Shown here: in pieces, positions 1 through 11,310 of the stretch
Numbering within the stretch: position 1 is the first letter of the stretch
Layout: every line of letters starts with the position of its first letter
Assembly: GCA_964036665.1 (NCBI GenBank)
Contig: OZ038531.1
Span: forward strand, 9,238,168-9,302,167
Origin: Gordius sp. MW1
Taxonomy: Eukaryota > Nematomorpha > Gordioida > Gordea > Gordiidae
DNA length: 64,000 bases
Direction of reading: 5' to 3'
Program-made: the position numbers and the translations under genes
The notes under the pieces: generated by a model
What the model was told of the DNA's origin: nothing
The model's input: only the letters and a program-made list of their open reading frames with translations
Databases searched by the model: none

Positions 1-990
1 GATTATGTGCATTTTTAAACAAAATTAGATATGTTAAATGGAATAAAATACAAATGCTTGAGCTTGACTAAACTGATATTCATAATTTTCTTGATCTAAC
101 CTAAATTTATGAAATACATGTGAAAAAAAAGATTTGATAATATACTTAAATGGCTAAATTAATAGTTTGTTAGTGATTCTCTAAATTTTAATTTATAATT
201 TAGATAATTATGCATAGTAATTACTGGAAATATTTTGAAAGTCTTGTGTCGTCATTTTAGGGTCTTCAAAAAAAATACATGTTTTTGTGCCAAAACTAAC
301 CTATTGGGCTTTTAGGAAGATCACGTGATATGGCATATAACTCGTTATTATGCCATATTAACCAATAGGAATGTTCAATTGAGCGTCGTCGTTTTTTAAA
401 TGTCGACGTTTCAGATCATTAAAATTGTTTTTTTTCAATGCAAAAAGCCTTAAAAATTAAAAAAATTATGTTTGCCCCCCCCCTAATCCAAAACCTGGCT
501 ACGCCTATGGTAAAAGTTATAATAGAGTTGTGCCAATGAAAAATTAAATTATAAATGTGGTTTCTATGCAAAGGGTCCCATGCAGGTTTCAGTCCCGAAT
601 CGTTTGTTTTGATATAACATAAAATTTCTTGTTTTGTTACTTGAAGTCTATGCGTAACCCGAATTCGCGAGCTTTATTTGTGTTCATAATTTATACATTG
701 TTATGATTTTGTGTTTTTTTCGGTTATGATATAAATTAATTAGAGGTGTAATAAAGCATTAATAGCGTATATGGTAGAAATAACCATAATTAGAGGTTAT
801 TATTATTAGAATGTTTTGGTATGGGTCTCAGCTTTTGATGAGAGATTTTGTGCCATTTAATCTATTATAAATTGGGTGGCAATAATTTATGTCGGGTTGG
901 TGTTGAAAATTTTGATCTTTTTCCGATTCTGCTTATATTTTTTTTATAAATCTTATGTTTAATAAAGTGAATCTTTGTATTCCTTTCAAG
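1..990. other. Non-coding AT-rich sequence upstream of NAD kinase exons
   Basis: I see no NAD kinase exon or other coding exon here, so this is probably intron of the gene that continues at 991. It contains a C-run near 475-483 followed by a short GGCTACGCCTATGG motif (497-510). The reverse complement of a related motif plus a G-run occurs at 4355-4455, so both may be ends of one dispersed repeat family. Nothing else stands out. Confidence 0.5.
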
Positions 991-3836
991 ATTCTCAATG
1001 AAATCACTATCGATCGTGGCTTGTCACCATATCTTTGCATCCTTGATTTGTACATCGAAAATCAATTAATAACCACGGTGCAAGGCGATGGTATGTCAAA
1101 ATAAATAACTTAGCCTTATTAAATTTAATGCCTCACTTTAGCAAGTTTTCATTGTTGCTATTTGATTACTTTTAATTGGTGGCCCGTCAACTTGCCGAAA
1201 ACAATCTCGCCGAATTTAATGTCCCCCAGCTAAAAAAAAGGTCCTCCATTTTGTGATTGGTTGAATGGAGGACGATTTTAAATTAGGGGACCTTTTTTTA
1301 GCTGGGGGACATTAAATTCGTCGAGATTGTTATCGGCGAGTTTATAGGGCACCCTTTTAATTCACTTAAATTTGTTAATAGGATATATTAAGGTCTTCTT
1401 TCCCTGCCCATGGCCAGTCTGGCTTAGCCTAACAAAACATATTTAATGTATAAATTTTTGCGGGTTGGTCATAAATTTGTCTTTGAAAGACCAGGCAACG
1501 CACATTTATCCATCAAATTTTATCACCTTGTAATTTGGCCCCTTCATCTTGTTCATTCAGTGACTTGCATAAACGATTTAATGTCAAAGTCATTGTTTTG
1601 AAACACTAAGTAAAGTTGATCGTCTAAACGAATAAAACAAATGAATATATTATTTTCCGAATCGTGTTATATTGTTCCCTGATAGCTGACTAATTCTTTT
1701 TATATATTAATTATTATAAAATGGGCTTTGTGACGTTTTTTTAGATACATAGCATATTGACCATTTTAAAATTATACGAAGATAAAATTTTAGATAAGCC
1801 GGGCCGGGAAAAATAAACGGATGGATAAGGGCCAGCAAAATTTATACTATATAAGGCTCTTTTAAGTTTTGTATTTGCAGACTTAATTGCTAACGATTTT
1901 TAAATACAGAATACATTTAAATTATTGGTTAAAAACTGAAGATCAAATTTAGTTGGACAAAATTGGCTATAGTAATAATTTTTATGGTTCAACATCAATA
2001 TTATGTATACTGCCATTATCAAAATGCTCTTTAAAACTATTAGAATGTACCTTGCAGTAATATATCTGTAGCTATATGTGAAACAATTTGCCAAAAATTG
2101 GATAGGATGCTCACATCTTATCTTTGTTTATTCGCGTAAAATTCGTTTAATTTTCTGCAAAAACTTCCTTATATTAAAAGTAGCTCAAAAACTTACATCA
2201 TGTTTCATATTTTAATAAGATTTAGTGTTGGCAATCTATTCAGTGTACGACCTTAAACACTCCCATAATAATATCACAATATCAATAGGGTTGATCATAG
2301 CAACACCGACCGGTAGCACGGCTTACGCGTGTGCCGCGGGTTCTTCAATGGTTCACCCAGCCATACCCGCCATAGTTATAACACCGATTTGCGCACATTC
2401 ACTCTCCTTCAGACCCATTGTCGTTCCCGCCGGCGTTGAAATTAAGGTTATTTCTTGAGCATAATATTGATCCCAAATCAATTTTGAGATATTTTTTACA
2501 ATATTACTTGCAATTTATTTGAAATCGTTTAGATTATAATTCTGATTCTCTAATCATTCGCAGTATGGTTAACTAGTTTAATTTGGTCCAATTTACATCC
2601 AAACAGGGAAGATATTGTATTTTTAAATATCTTTTTGTCCTAAGATCTTATTTTGTCACAATATTTTACCGCTCCTTAAAACATCCTAATTGCACTTGTG
2701 ATTTATTTTTCTTTGACATTTAAACTTATATTGACAGGCAATCAAATTTGTTGAAGATTAAATTTCTACTTTATTATAACCCAAAAGGAAAGTGATTCAA
2801 ATGAATAAAATTTAGTTAAAACATCTTTTTTATATACACATTTAGCGAGGTGAGTGGTGAAATAATAAGGTTAAGATATATGAATAGTGACCAATGATCG
2901 AGTTTATATATTCAAATAATAAAAGTTACGTTAATACTTGAGAGAGAAAGGTTACGTTTTTGCATAGGTAACCATATATTACACAACGAATCTTTTTACT
3001 AAATATTTTGGGGTATGTGAGGGTGCTTTTTATGTAGAGTTCATTTTTAAACTTTATATTAATATTATTGACAAACATTACAATAGAATAATTAAAGCTC
3101 AAGGTCTGTTTCTACCATCCTTTTATATAGTGTTTATAATGATTTTGGTTCGAACTTTATTAAAAGTGTTGTCAATGGCTTTTATTATTTTATAATCTTT
3201 TTTGTTTTTTCTTATTTCTACTCTTAAGGTATGTATTCAAGAAGCAAAATTTATTTTAAATTTTTAATGCCTTCGAGTTTTTTTCAACTCTTATTTCGCA
3301 GATAACTTTATCACCCCAATCGCGTGACACTGTTTGGACTTCGTATGATGGGCAGTACAAGAAAGAGTTGAAAAAGGGAGATTAGTATGTAATCTTAAGT
3401 TATTTTTTATGCCTAAAATTTATAGCAGGCCCATTTTAAAGATACAACTTTTGAAACACTTTAAAGGAATATTATATGTAAATAGACTGAATTAAGAAGT
3501 TTCTTATGACCAAAACTTACATTTATCTACTCAAACAATTTAGAATCTAACGTTATTTTGTCGAAACGGTTTATGATAAAGCTTTTTGTTTCATTTTTAA
3601 TAATAGTTTAGGCCATTGACTTCAACTTGAAAGATCATTATTGTTCATAAAACACTGTTGTCTTAAAAAATTTTCATTATAATTTCAAAAATTACCTTCT
3701 TGTATTTAGCCTGACTATCACCACATCGATTTACCCTATTCCTTCCATCTGCTTCCAAAACCAGGTGTCAGATTGGTTTGCGGCTTTGAAAAAAAGTCTA
3801 CATTGGAACGATCGCCAAATTCAAAAAGCCCTTTAA
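991..3836 (+). CDS. NADK: NAD kinase, last four coding exons
   Basis: NAD kinase phosphorylates NAD to NADP using ATP, normally in the cytosol. Four exons are readable by splice sites and similarity: 991-1090 (encodes LNEITIDRG and TTVQGDG), 2289-2446 ([20 protein letters not shown] and [16 protein letters not shown]), 3302-3384 ([11 protein letters not shown]) and 3710-3836 ([16 protein letters not shown], ending in TAA at 3834-3836). Phases agree across all three introns: G|GG, then phase 0, then TA|C. All acceptors are AG. Two donors are GTATGT and one is the weaker GTTATT at 2447. The GGDG loop and the N-terminal half should lie upstream of the window. The product is colinear with the C-terminal half of animal NADK and ends shortly after the conserved LHWN, without the acidic tail of the human enzyme. 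A MITE sits in the first intron. The reading is intact, so this is likely the functional host gene. Confidence 0.93.
1178..1353. mobile_element. MITE with 9-bp TSD in an NADK intron
   Basis: This is a 176-bp near-palindromic element. The left end starts GGTGGCCCGTCAACTTGCCG and the right end, read in reverse complement, starts GGTGCCCTATAAACTCGCCG. Both arms then share AACAATCTCG, CGAATTTAATG and the block CCCCCAGCTAAAAAAA. It is flanked by a perfect 9-bp direct repeat, CTTTTAATT (1169-1177 and 1354-1362). A 9-bp duplication with long TIRs suggests a Mutator-like (MULE) non-autonomous element. A 25-bp match to the left end occurs at 42801-42825. Confidence 0.85.
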
Positions 3837-5920
3837 TTATTCATTTTTAACTTATTTAAATTATACTTAAAGAAATTTATGTCAATACATGATAATGAAG
3901 TATACCAAGGTAATTACTTATTATATTATATACCAAGTTATTACTGATAAATGTCGAAAAAAAAATTATGTGGCGATTTATTAGGTTATTTTAAGAAAGT
4001 TAGACATATAAAAGCTAATAGAAACGATATAAAATAAGCATGTCATTAAATATTTTTACACTGTTTTCCTTACTCTGATAGGCGGGCTTCTGCTCAAAAA
4101 GAAAACAACGGGCTGGGCCTGGACGGGCCATAATATAACTTAATGGGCTCGGGCCAGACCGATATACTTAAGGCGCGTTAAAAGCCCTTTACATAATCAA
4201 TTGGTTTTAGTATAAAAGAAGGTGTTTTTATAAAGTTATAATTTAAAATTATTTTATGTATATTAATTTAAAGGGAAGTTAAATTTTATTTCCTTCTTTG
4301 TTCATTAATTCATCAACCCGCATTATAAATGTTAAAGATATTTATACACGTAATCATGGGCGTAACCAATTTAAATTAGAGGAGGGGGCAGTTTAGGTAA
4401 GGCAAACAATGTTCTTTAGATCAAGAATTTTTGGATTTGGAGGGGGGTGGGCAGCTGCCCATCCTTGTCTCCCATCTATAGCTTCTAGTAATATTGAGTG
4501 AATTAATTAAATATTATGTAAGATTATTTATATATATATATTCATTAACAAAATTTAAAAACAAATTATAAAAGTTATTTCTTCAAGTTACTTTTGTAAA
4601 ATATCACTGTTTTTTCATTTTATCAGAAACCCAATTTAAAATGGTGGAAAAGCAAAGAAGCCAAATAATTTATTAAAAACATTATAGCCTCAAATAAGGG
4701 TAGGTCTATTCATTTTTGGCTTAAATAGTTGTATGTCTCCAAAAGTTCTACCTGTAAAAGGAATTTTTCACCTGTAGGTCGCCTCTTAAAAGATAGAAGA
4801 TCTCGTCTGATCGGGTATTATTAATTTATTACAATATTTTTATTAACGTTTTTAACACATACATATTGCTTACCATATCGGTAAAAAAGATTAAACAAAA
4901 AAATAAAAAATTTTACGGGGCCGTGCTCCTAACCTTAAAAATTAGTTTTTTTGTGAATATTTGAAGATGCAAATATATATATTATATTTGCGATCCAGCT
5001 TTACTAAGGGTGTTCCGGCAAAACATTATATTGTTTGAATAAGTTTATTGAAAGACCGTAGCAGCTTAAACAAGAAAATAATTTCTATAAAATTATGCCA
5101 ATGATATTTATTGTCCCATAGTGTATTTTTGTAAATATTAGACATTTGCACTGTGTCAATATTTATCGGATTTATTTTTTTGATCCTACAACCTTGTCTT
5201 AGATATTGATGAGCAGTATCAAAAATCGTTATGTAGAATAGGCTAAGGGAACAGTTTTGTTTTTCAACAAAATATGTGAACCATATATATTTTGCATGCT
5301 TAGCTGAAATGCATTTAAAAATAGTATTTTAAGCTTATTTATAAATCAATTTGCTATGATACTTTTAAACCATAGAAATGTGAACGACCAATCAAGTTTT
5401 ATGCTTCGAAGTTAAATTAAAGGATTCTTAATAATATGGGTCTCCTTGGAAAATAGTTGGGATAGAAATAATTACATGTATAGAAAAAACAAAATTTTAA
5501 ATAAATTAGAGGAGTTGTTTAATTTAATTAAAATAAGCTGTAACCAATTATTTAGCGGTGCGATAAAATCAGTATTTTTAAAAATATATGAGAATAAAGT
5601 TAATAAATGTGTGTAAGATGGGAAGTTATATAAAATTATCAAATCACCAAAGCTTTGTTTACTTATACACAATAGATTTAAATTTGGGTAGTTGTAAAAT
5701 GAAAATCGGACTTTCATTCATTATAATATTACTTGCTTTGTATAAATTTAATGTCTTTACGCATTGTTTGCATTTGAAAAAGGGCCCCCATTGCTGCAAC
5801 TTTTAATTACTTGCGACTTTTCACTAAGTCTAAAATGACCTGGTCAGTTGTTGACCACCACTATTAATGAGCCGCTACATGTTAAGCCCACACAGCCTTT
5901 TTGTAACCGTTGAAGTACTA
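3837..5920. other. AT-rich intergenic sequence, no gene seen
   Basis: No exon, RNA gene or clear transposon end is visible. Short ORFs here have low-complexity, AT-driven translations. A GGGCTGGGCC-rich patch near 4105-4165 could be a decayed transposon end, but I cannot resolve it. Confidence 0.4.
4355..4455 (+). repeat. GGCGTAACC / G-run dispersed repeat end
   Basis: CATGGGCGTAACC is followed by an AG-rich stretch, a G-run and GGGCAG. The same elements occur inverted at 471-512 (a C-run, then GGCTACGCCTATGG). Only a motif-level match is visible, and full element boundaries cannot be defined. Confidence 0.3.
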
Positions 5921-6050
5921 GTGTTTTGTTCATCTCGGTCTCGAAAACAAAATCTAGTCTCGGGGGCCGTTATGAAAATGATCTCGTCTCGGCCTAGAAA
6001 AATCTCAATCTAGTCTCGACTAGAAATCTTGACATGTCTCAACTTTTAAA
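5921..6050 (-). repeat. GAGAC-rich transposon end module
   Basis: This is one of several copies of a module of about 130-150 bp built from GAGAC/CGAGA words and ending in AAACACTA. Here it is inverted: TAGTGTTTTG at 5919-5928, then CTCGGTCTCG, CTAGTCTCG, CTCGTCTCGG and CTAGAAAAATCTC. The related copies are 9741-9993, 20150-20298 and their duplicates near 30.0 and 40.4 kb. It is probably the subterminal region of a TIR transposon, but the other end of the element was not found. Confidence 0.55.
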
Positions 6051-7065
6051 ATTATTTTATATTATTTAAATTACTTTTCTTCATCATTATTCATAACTTA
6101 GTTGCTCACTTAAAATGTTGTAAAAAACATCAATAAAAAACATATAGAAATAAAATTTCTGAGGTCTTCAATTCACATATACAATTTTATGATGAAAAGT
6201 TTTACAAGAAGTAAACGATTTTATTATACTATAGGACTATATTATGTCTTAATTAATTCATTTTTTAAATAACTAAAAATGTTTTTAACTAGTGATCATA
6301 TATTTTAGTGTAGTGCTCGCCAGAAATTGTAGTGGAGTGCTCACTTTAAAATTTAAAAGGTAATGTGAATGGCGACAAGGGCATAAATGTGATTTAAAGC
6401 GTAAGAATTTCTAGCCAAGCACACAAGAAGGGAGTGGGAGTGAAGGAGATGGATAGAGAGTAAGTAAAGGGGGGGGGAATGTGTTAGTAAATATCGCATA
6501 TGCGCTTTGTACTCTAATGTACTCTGTTTTCCCATAAATAGTGGGAGAAATTTTAATCCGGGGAAGGGGTTCAAATAAACACAAAAAACTAAAAATATAA
6601 TTATGATCCCATAGATCAATAAATGGTCTATAGGTTGTGTACATATTTTTAAAATAAACTAAAAGGGCCTTGGGAATATAGCCTCAAGAAACGGTAAAAA
6701 GGCAATTTTTAGCACCTTTAACCTATCACAGAATCGGACAACTAGGTAAAAAACTAAAAGACATATCACTGCGTAGCTTAATATTCTTTTCGGAAATATA
6801 AATCCGATTGCAAGATGTTTTTCCTTGTAGACCTGTGTTATTAATTGAGTTAGAAATAAGTTAAATAATGGATAAAGTAAATATTTTGGAACAATTGGGG
6901 TCTAAGGCTATAATAAAATTGTTTTCTTTTTGAATGTTAGGGCATTTCTTATAAATTTTACAAATTTTTTACACCCTTAAACAATGCTACTTTTATTTGT
7001 GTTAACAACGTAGTAAGAATATTTATTCGTACCTTTATGGTTTTTATAACATTAGTAAACATTAA
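6051..7065. other. Non-coding stretch, nothing recognised
   Basis: AT-rich sequence with a short G-run near 6469-6477. The overlapping short ORFs on the minus strand have no recognisable domain and are not supported as genes. Confidence 0.4.
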
Positions 7066-7073
7066 CAGGCACT

Positions 7074-8230
7074 TAGAGAACTGCACGGGTGACCCGAGAC
7101 CCGACCCGGACCCGACCTCGGGTCGGGTCGGGTTCGGGTAGAAAATTTGAAAATGATTTCGGGTCGGGTCGGGTCCGGGTAGAAAATTTGAAAATTATTT
7201 CGGGTCGGGTCGGGTCCGGGTAAAAAATTTGAAAATGCTTTCGGGTCGGGTCGGGTCAAATTTATAGAGTCGGGTCCAAGATTTATACATTGTAAAAAAC
7301 ACGCGAGACCTATTTTTTTAATTAATGTTAATTGCTAAGCAAAGAGTGTTTTTAAATATCGAAATGCACAATTAATTTGGATCATTCATTTATTTAATTC
7401 TCTTCCTCTTTTTTTAAATTTTAAAACTCCAAACTCTGAAGTGCTAGCTAATTCTCATCACTAATTCAAACTACATAAATTACTCCTGTTTTTGATTTGA
7501 CTATTAAAAGGTAAAGTATTTCAATAAAGTTATATTTCAAATTTTTTAGTGTTAACAGTGAAGTTTTAGCTAATCCTCATCGTTAATTTAAATTACATTT
7601 AATACATAGCCAACTTAAAAGTAAGTTATAATTTTATAAATTTTTCATGTGCAATTTTTTTTTATAATACCTTATAATTATTTTAAAGTTTCATATCAAA
7701 TGAATTTATCTTAAATTGTACTTCAAACTTAAAACATTTGGACAGTCACTATAAATTTCATCTTATTTACTATATTGATTATAATCAGCTATATATTAAT
7801 GGTTTCATAATAACAATAAATGGATGTTAAATAGTTGTCTCAAATCTATAACATATGAGCAGTTTACTTGATATTAGGAAACTAAATATAGATAAATAAT
7901 TATAAGTTTTTTTTCACCATCCCCTTTAAAGAATACAAATCATCATGGCTTTTATTAGTCGATTTAATTTTCCACACGGCAATTTTCGCGCTCGAAAGTA
8001 ATTTTTTTATAATTTTTCGGGTCGGGTCGGGTTCGGGTTGAAGTTTTTAAAATGCTTTCGGGTCGGGCCGGGTTCGGGTAGAAAATTTGAAAATGATTTC
8101 GGGTCGGGTCGGGTCCGGGTAGAAAATTTGAAAATGATTTCGGGTCGGGTCGGGTCCGGGTAGAAAATTTGAAAATGATTTCGGGTCGGGTCGGGTTCGG
8201 GTTGAAAAAAAGTGACTTTGCAGTTCTCTA
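7074..8230. mobile_element. Non-autonomous hAT with GGGTCGGG subterminal arrays
   Basis: The ends are the inverted repeat TAGAGAACTGCA, flanked by a perfect 8-bp direct repeat CAGGCACT (7066-7073 and 8231-8238), which is the hAT signature. About 200 bp at each end consists of a unit of roughly 41 bp with GGGTCGGGTCGGGT followed by AGAAAATTTGAAAATG. The centre is AT-rich and has no transposase. A stretch just inside the right array (near 7960-8010) matches sequence just inside the left end of the large hAT at 62191, including a shared TTTTCGCGCTCGAAAGT core. This element therefore looks like an internal-deletion derivative of that family. Confidence 0.9.
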
Positions 8231-8525
8231 CAGGCACTAAATCCTTTAGGAACTACACAGGGCTAAACTCTTGTTTAAATTTATTCATCAAAAGGCAATA
8301 CTTTTTTCCGTCAGTGCTTATTAAGCGTGCCATTAGTTTAAATATTTAATTATGTTAAATATAAGCAAACTTAGAATTTTGTGGGTCAAGCTATGTTTGG
8401 AAGACACGATAGTTTTTTTACAAATGTAATAAAAATTTTATTTTTTTAAAATTTCATAAATTTATTTATTAAGTGGTAAACAAAAAATTACATACACGAC
8501 TAAAATATATAAAAACATGCTATAA

Positions 8526-9502
8526 CTAAACGGATGGCATTGATCCGTTTATGGAAATCGTGTTGGATTTAACGATTTCCATTGTGCACTTCTGCCTGAT
8601 AAAAAAGCACTCTTTCAAATATAAAGAGACGCTGGAGAACGCTTTTCCAATTTGTTTCAGGAGAGCCAGAGCTTCAACGCCTAAATTTCCATTTGTGGTT
8701 GCCACTACGGGAATGAATATTGTGTCCGCGAGGGAAGAAAATTTTACTGTCTTCCTATTTTCTGCACTGACTATAAGGTCGGGAGAGGAGTTGGATGGGG
8801 CAAATATGTCGACCGTGGTGAAGTCCCAAGATTCAGTCCACGGGACCATGGGATGAGTGTGACCCCGTTTGGTCTTTTCCCATCTGTGGTGCTAAGACCG
8901 ACGGGCTCCAAGGTGTTTGGGTAGCCAGCCTTCCTAAGGTACTGGCCGATGATTTTGTTGATCGCCGTGTGCCTGGGATTGCGGTTTTTGCTGTATCTGC
9001 AATGGAGGGGATGATGACCATTAGGTTGGACCGGCTGTTTGCAGAGATCGCATACGAAAGGGGATACTATGTCGCATCCGAGACGGAGGCCTATGGCTAT
9101 GCGTAACTCCTCCCCAGACATATGAAGTCCCAAATTCCTGCTCGGGATAGCTTCGAGTCATTCGTAACCACTCTTGGAAGAGGCCCAATTGAAAAGGAGT
9201 TTTCCCTGAGATAGTTCGTTCGAAGAAAGAAAAACACGGAACGTGCTATTAGAGGAAGATCCCATTCCTTTTGGGTCACACCGAGTGGTCGTTGGGCTGA
9301 CTCGAGCTTGTCTGCGTCCCACCTGTGGAGAGCCTCCTGGAGGTGCGGGTCTGGGAGCGATGTCATGGCAGAGATAAGGGGGTCGGTGCTCATGCGCGAA
9401 GATATAAAACCCGCTAATGCTATCTGTTGCGGAGATCGAATACCAATTCCCCCACTCTTAGAAGGCAGGGATGCCTGGAGCCATTGGACTGGAATAAACT
9501 AA
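8526..9502 (-). pseudogene. LINE reverse-transcriptase ORF, C-terminal fragment (copy A)
   Basis: Minus-strand segments in shifting frames reproduce the C-terminal region of an invertebrate non-LTR retrotransposon polyprotein. In order they show WLQASLPSKSGGIGIRSPQQ, then ALRRWDADK-like text (here EALHRWDADKLESAQ), LRIAIGLRLGC, a Cys/His cluster (CDLCKQPVQPNGHHPLHC), PVGLSTTDGKRPNG and WDFTTVDIFAPSN, and finally VEALALLKQIGKAF. Frame changes near 9130 and near 8850 break it. The polymerase domain is missing (5' truncation), as is usual for LINE copies. The 3' end lies toward 8275, where the duplicated block starts. Confidence 0.8.
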
Positions 9503-9740
9503 ATATTTTTTAAAAAATTGCCCTTTTGTTAGAAACTGTTATTTTTATTAATTGGTAACTACCTCTATGAAGTAGTGTTTGAGCTAAATTAATGCTGTGT
9601 TGCACAGTAAGAGTGTGTTAAAAAGGTTCTCAAATAAAAAATTATATGTCACTTTAATTTTAATTTTTTAATATATTTTTATTTATGTAATATTTGATTA
9701 AAATCAAGGGAAAAAATTTATATAGTAAGAAAAATTTAAA

Positions 9741-9993
9741 GTCGAGACATGCCGAGATTTCTCGTCAAGGCGAGACCGAGGTTTTTCTAGGACTAGACGA
9801 AATAGTTTCATACTCACACCAAAGTGAGACGAGATTTTGCACGAGACCGAGACGAGATCAAAACGGTTTAGTTGTATCAAACTTATTAAAGTCGAGACAT
9901 GTCAGGATATCTCGTCGAGACAAGACAGATATTTTTCTAGGCCGAGACCAGATGAGATCTTATAATATCACACGAGACAAAATCGAAACGCTA
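9741..9993 (+). repeat. GAGAC-rich terminal module, two tandem copies
   Basis: Two successive copies start AAAGTCGAGACATG (about 9738 and 9890). Each continues through TTTTTCTAG and GAGACGAGAT, and the second ends AAATCGAAACGCTA. They share their order of motifs with 20150-20298. They are presumably transposase-binding subterminal repeats of one TIR element family, which is an inference. A minus-to-plus ORF across this stretch is a translation of the repeat. Confidence 0.55.
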
Positions 9994-11006
9994 TCTACAT
10001 CCGTCACACAATGTAACATCTTTTCTACTTTCCAAGCTTGGTAGAACTTGTGTAATTTTAAGAACAATCGGAGGATGCATAGGAAATAAAGAATAGATGT
10101 ATCATACCAAACGACAAAAGTATTGTTGCACTTACTTTAAACCAAAGCACTTATCCTAAATTTGTAGCAAATACTTCGGGTTCCCTTTATCATCCTTAAC
10201 AGATTGGAAAAGCGCAAACATATTAGAGTCCCTTATTATAATTGCAAAAAGATATAATATATAAAGCTAGGCTTGTAAACATTATTTTTTAAGGTTAAGA
10301 AATATTTAAACACCAACCGAACCAAGGCAAAATAAAATGAACGAAGAGGAGATTTACTGAATGGTTAGTTAATGAAATTATTATGAAATTGCAACCGCTA
10401 GTAATGCAAACTAGATCACATTGTGCAAAGATTTGCACAACCTAGGTCCAGCCTTCACAATGTTGAGATGAATGATTTGGTTAATTCTATTACTACATTA
10501 TGCGACATGAAAATGGCAAAGATATGATAGATATTTGCTTAGATATTTAATCTTTTAGCAGAAAAGCAAACATATTGAAGTGCAAAAATCTCTCCCACTT
10601 GTGTTAAAGTTTTCAAATTTTCTAAAATGATGTGTTTATCCTATACATTTTTAATATTATATAGTAAACTTATGATGCAGATTATATGGTTAATATAATG
10701 TGCATTTTATATTAAATGATTTATTAGTGTATTTATCAAATTGAAGAACAGAGATTAATAGGTAGAGTAGATGTATCCAGCAAACTTTGTCAATAAAATT
10801 AGCGCTTAGATACAATTTTATATTCATTATTATGTTACTTTAAATATGACTAAAAACTAAATTAATATCAAAAAAAGGTCATTTAAATTAAATTATTATA
10901 TTTATTTAATGCTTCAATATCCACCGTGACTTGAAACTTTGAAAAAATTTGCATGATAAAATATTTTCCAAAAAATATTTTCCAAAATTCTCCTTTCTCC
11001 CCCTGA
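9994..11006. other. AT-rich spacer before the CsRn1-type element
   Basis: No coding or terminal-repeat structure is recognised. Copy A carries a short local duplication (AAAATATTTTCC twice near 10960-10985) that copy B lacks. Confidence 0.4.
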
Positions 11007-11010
11007 AGAT

Positions 11011-11251
11011 TGTTATGATTGTAAGGTATTTATTTTCACACACACAATAAGGATAAGTATCAATTAACAATGAAATAAGATATGAGCGAAATTTGGTATG
11101 ATAAATTTAAGATATGAATAGCGATAGCGATGTGTTGTTTTTTTGGTCCGGAAGAATTGTTGTGGGATGGATGATTGAATTGAATTATATAAAGTAAAAG
11201 TAAGTGAATTTCAGTTCGTTACTTCATCTCGCCAATGTCTAAAACGCCACA
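11011..11251 (-). repeat. LTR of CsRn1-type element A (3' LTR)
   Basis: On the plus strand it reads TGTTATGATTGTAAGG to AAAACGCCACA; on the element's own strand it begins TGTGGCG and ends ATAACA. It differs from the 15285-15524 LTR at a few places: a short divergent stretch near 11055, ATGA versus ATAA, a 4-bp GATG difference, and T versus G near 11213. The element is therefore not a recent insertion. Confidence 0.92.
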
Positions 11252-11310
11252 ATACTCCCCTTCCAGATATTTTTAAGGTTTTAAATATGTCGATAAGCAT
11301 TGGCTAAAAA

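Noticed and set aside
5472..6644. Short ORFs in AT-rich DNA between 5.4 and 6.7 kb
   Set aside because: Low-complexity translations, overlapping on both strands, no domain and no splice-linked partners.
7062..8237. ORFs translating to RPDP/TRPE repeats (also 62063-62647) as repetitive proteins
   Set aside because: They follow the subterminal GGGTCGGG arrays of hAT elements, occur on either strand, and start or stop outside the repeats by chance.
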